From Oxalobacteraceae bacterium UBA6018 (GTDB lineage: Bacteria > Pseudomonadota > Gammaproteobacteria > Burkholderiales > Burkholderiaceae_D): a DNA stretch of 25,118 nt. Of this stretch, positions 23,391 to 25,118 are shown one piece after another. The stretch is taken from NCBI GenBank assembly GCA_002428015.1, contig DIZW01000009.1:49703-74820 (forward strand), written 5' to 3'. The notes beneath the pieces are model-generated. The model searched no databases, had not been told where the DNA came from, and was given only the letters and a program-made list of their open reading frames with translations. The number at the start of each line of letters is the position of its first letter. Within the stretch, counting starts at the first letter, position 1. A program made the position numbers and the translations under genes.

Positions 23391-24854
23391 ATGATGAAAC
23401 TGAGCAATTCTTTGGTCTGGTTCCGGCGCGACCTGCGCGCCTTCGACCATGCCGCCCTGCACGACGCGCTAATTTCGTCCAATGTCGTCCATTGCGCATT
23501 TATCTACGATAGCGCGATCCTCGACGCTCTGCCGCGCGCCGACCGCCGCGTCGAATTCATCCATGGCTGCCTGGCCGAACTGGACGCCGAACTGCGCGCG
23601 CTCGGCGGCGCCCTGATCGTGCGCCACGCCGTCGCCGCCGAGGCCATCCCCGCGCTCGCGGCCGAACTGGGCGTGGAAGCGGTGTTCGCCAACGGCGATT
23701 ATGAACCGGATGCGATCGCGCGCGACGCCGCGGTGGCGGCCAGCCTGCAGGCGGCCGGGCGCCGCCTGGTCCTGTCGAAAGACCAGGTGATCTTCGAAAA
23801 GAACGAGGTGGTGACCCTGGGCGGGCAGCCGTTCTCGGTCTTCACGCCCTACAAGAACGCCTGGCTCAAGCGCGCCGGCGCCGAGCCGCAGTGCATGGCA
23901 CCCTACCCGATCGAGCCGCATGCCGCCGCGCTGGCCCCGCCCGTGCCGGGCGCGCGCCTGCCGTCGCTGGGCGAGATCGGCTTCGAGCCGACCAACCTGG
24001 CCGCGCTGGGCATCGTGCCCGGCATGTCCGGCGCGGCGCGCCTGTTCGAGGACTTCATCGGCCGCATCGCCGTGTACGACGAGGCGCGCAACTACCCGGC
24101 CGTCAAGGGGCCGTCCTACCTGTCGGTGCACCTGCGCTTCGGCACCCTCTCGATCCGCCAGCTGGTGCGCAGCGTGACCGAACTGATCGCCCGCGGCGGC
24201 GGCGGCGCCGGCGCGCCGGTCTGGCTGTCGGAGCTGATCTGGCGCGAGTTCTACCAGTCCATCCTGTATCACCACCCGCAGGTGTGCACGCGCGCCTTCA
24301 AGCCGGCCTACGACGCGATTGCCTGGGAAACCGGGCCCGAGGCCGAGCAAGCCTTCGCCGCCTGGTGCGAAGGGCGCACCGGCTACCCGCTGGTGGACGC
24401 GGCGATGGCCCAATTGAACCAGACCGGCTACATGCACAACCGCCTGCGCATGGTCACCGCCTGCTTCCTGATCAAGGACCTGGGGATCGACTGGCGCTGG
24501 GGCGAGCGCTATTTCGCGCGCCACCTCAACGATTTCGACCTGGCGTCCAACAACGGCGGCTTCCAGTGGGCTTCGTCGAGTGGCTGCGACGCCCAACCCT
24601 ACTTCCGCATCTTCAATCCGGTGACGCAGTCGGAAAAGTTCGACGCCGACGGGAAGTTCATCCGCCGCTACCTGCCGCAACTGGACGGCCTGTCCAGCAA
24701 GGAGATTCACGCGCCCTGGACCCTGCCGCGCGAGCTGCTGGCCCGGAAGAACATCCGGCTCGGCGTGGACTACCCGGAGCCCATCGTCAGGCACGACGAG
24801 GCGCGCGCCAGGACCCTGGAGCGCTACGCGGTGGTGAAGGTGCAGGTCGGCTGA
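23391..24854 (+). CDS. phrB: Deoxyribodipyrimidine photolyase (class I CPD type)
   Basis: The 487-residue flavoprotein uses blue light to split cyclobutane pyrimidine dimers. The N-terminal alpha/beta antenna domain starts SLVWFRRDLRAFDHAAL and contains FTPYKNAWLKR. The C-terminal FAD domain contains VWLSELIWREFYQ, the TGYPLVDAAM block, GYMHNRLRM and SNNGGFQWASSSGCDAQPYF. By alignment from memory with E. coli PhrB, Trp312 and Trp368 match triad residues W306 and W359, but Phe391 replaces the FAD-proximal W382; Trp393 matches W384. Two adjacent ATGs (23391, 23394) are possible starts, without a clear ribosome site. It is divergent from yqgE across 176 bp in which no other gene is seen. Confidence 0.95.
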   Translation: MMKLSNSLVWFRRDLRAFDHAALHDALISSNVVHCAFIYDSAILDALPRADRRVEFIHGCLAELDAELRALGGALIVRHAVAAEAIPALAAELGVEAVFANGDYEPDAIARDAAVAASLQAAGRRLVLSKDQVIFEKNEVVTLGGQPFSVFTPYKNAWLKRAGAEPQCMAPYPIEPHAAALAPPVPGARLPSLGEIGFEPTNLAALGIVPGMSGAARLFEDFIGRIAVYDEARNYPAVKGPSYLSVHLRFGTLSIRQLVRSVTELIARGGGGAGAPVWLSELIWREFYQSILYHHPQVCTRAFKPAYDAIAWETGPEAEQAFAAWCEGRTGYPLVDAAMAQLNQTGYMHNRLRMVTACFLIKDLGIDWRWGERYFARHLNDFDLASNNGGFQWASSSGCDAQPYFRIFNPVTQSEKFDADGKFIRRYLPQLDGLSSKEIHAPWTLPRELLARKNIRLGVDYPEPIVRHDEARARTLERYAVVKVQVG

Positions 24855-24875
24855 GCGCGGCCGCGGCAAGCGTCG

Positions 24876-24889
24876 CTGCGCCGGCGCAG
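24876..24889. repeat. Perfect 14-bp palindrome after phrB
   Basis: ctgcgccggcgcag at 24876-24889 is self-complementary and lies 22 bp after the phrB stop. No T-tract follows. It could be a small 3' hairpin of phrB, or incidental in GC-rich DNA. Confidence 0.35.
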
Positions 24890-24898
24890 GCGAGCGGC

Positions 24899-24904
24899 TA
24901 TACT
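24899..24904 (+). promoter_or_regulatory. Possible -10 element upstream of the aldo/keto reductase
   Basis: TATACT matches the -10 consensus at five of six positions and stands out in GC-rich sequence 45 bp before the ATG at 24949. No recognisable -35 hexamer sits 16-18 bp upstream. Weak call. Confidence 0.25.
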
Positions 24905-24948
24905 CGGGCCACCGCGCCCGTGCCGGTGCCGACAAAACGAGGAGAATC

Positions 24949-25118
24949 ATGGAAGTACGACAGTTGGGAAGTGATGGATTGCGCGTGCCGGAAATCGGAC
25001 TGGGTTGCTGGCAGCTCGGCGGCGGCTGGAGTAACGACTGGAACGACGCGATCGCCCAGCAGACGCTGGAGACGGCCTACCAGGCCGGCGTGCGCTTCAT
25101 CGACACCGCCGACGTGTA
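24949..25118 (+). CDS. Aldo/keto reductase, 3'-truncated by the window end
   Basis: Only the first ~56 codons are present. The N-terminus MEVRQLGSDGLRVPEIGLGCWQLGG, written here only as a family-typical opening, and the later FIDTADVY (about residues 50-57) are the classic aldo/keto reductase pattern; FIDTADVY contains the catalytic Asp and Tyr of the tetrad. Members reduce carbonyls with NADPH in the cytoplasm; substrate cannot be told from this fragment. AGGAGA at 24940-24945 is a strong ribosome site and fixes the ATG. It may be monocistronic, given the 94-bp gap after phrB. Confidence 0.9.
   Translation, partial: MEVRQLGSDGLRVPEIGLGCWQLGGGWSNDWNDAIAQQTLETAYQAGVRFIDTADV

Noticed and set aside
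23469..24950. 493-codon minus-strand open frame opposite phrB
   Set aside because: Antisense to a photolyase with complete FAD-domain motifs; the translation has no recognisable family.

Overview
The window is about 25 kb of GC-rich chromosomal DNA from a Gram-negative bacterium. The protein sequences and gene order point to Burkholderiales, most likely an Oxalobacteraceae member of the Massilia/Telluria/Duganella type. The basis is corC-lnt next to glyQ-glyS-gmhB-plsC, a pyrR-pyrB-pyrC' cluster behind yqgE-ruvX, an H-NS family protein with the WTGRGRQPKW motif, and an rfbBACD (rmlBACD) order. The genus is an inference; no rRNA or tRNA gene is present. The region is densely coding, with no gap above about 210 bp between genes.

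Region 1 (1-7827, + strand) is an envelope and housekeeping run: the 3' part of corC, lnt (lipoprotein N-acylation), glyQ and glyS (both subunits of glycyl-tRNA synthetase), gmhB (heptose precursor phosphatase), plsC (phosphatidic acid synthesis) and a YgjP-like zinc metallopeptidase.

Region 2 (8003-17502, all - strand) is an LPS/O-antigen precursor block. In transcription order it holds rfbB, rfbA, rfbC and rfbD (dTDP-L-rhamnose, stop/start overlaps or a 2-nt gap throughout), a WecA/WbpL-like lipid-carrier sugar-phosphate transferase, an H-NS family gene, a phosphomannomutase/phosphoglucomutase, waaC and waaA (inner core), and a small membrane protein with a YcxB-like domain. The WecA-like/hns segment is visibly richer in A+T than its surroundings.

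Region 3 (17620-23214) has apaH on + converging on a six-gene - strand run: yqgE, ruvX, pyrR, pyrB, pyrC', then, after a long inverted repeat, a second PlsC-type acyltransferase. The dihydroorotase-like protein lacks its metal-binding residues, so it is read as the non-catalytic PyrC' partner of aspartate transcarbamoylase.

Region 4 (23391-25118, + strand) has a CPD-type photolyase and the start of an aldo/keto reductase cut by the window end.

No undescribed multi-gene system is visible. The points that merit a second look are small: the metal-site loss in PyrC', a Trp-to-Phe change at the FAD-proximal position of the photolyase electron chain, a 16-bp inverted repeat that contains the pyrC' stop codon, an 11-bp inverted repeat bracketing a likely promoter of the mutase-waaC-waaA operon, and a repeat/palindrome cluster at a convergent junction.
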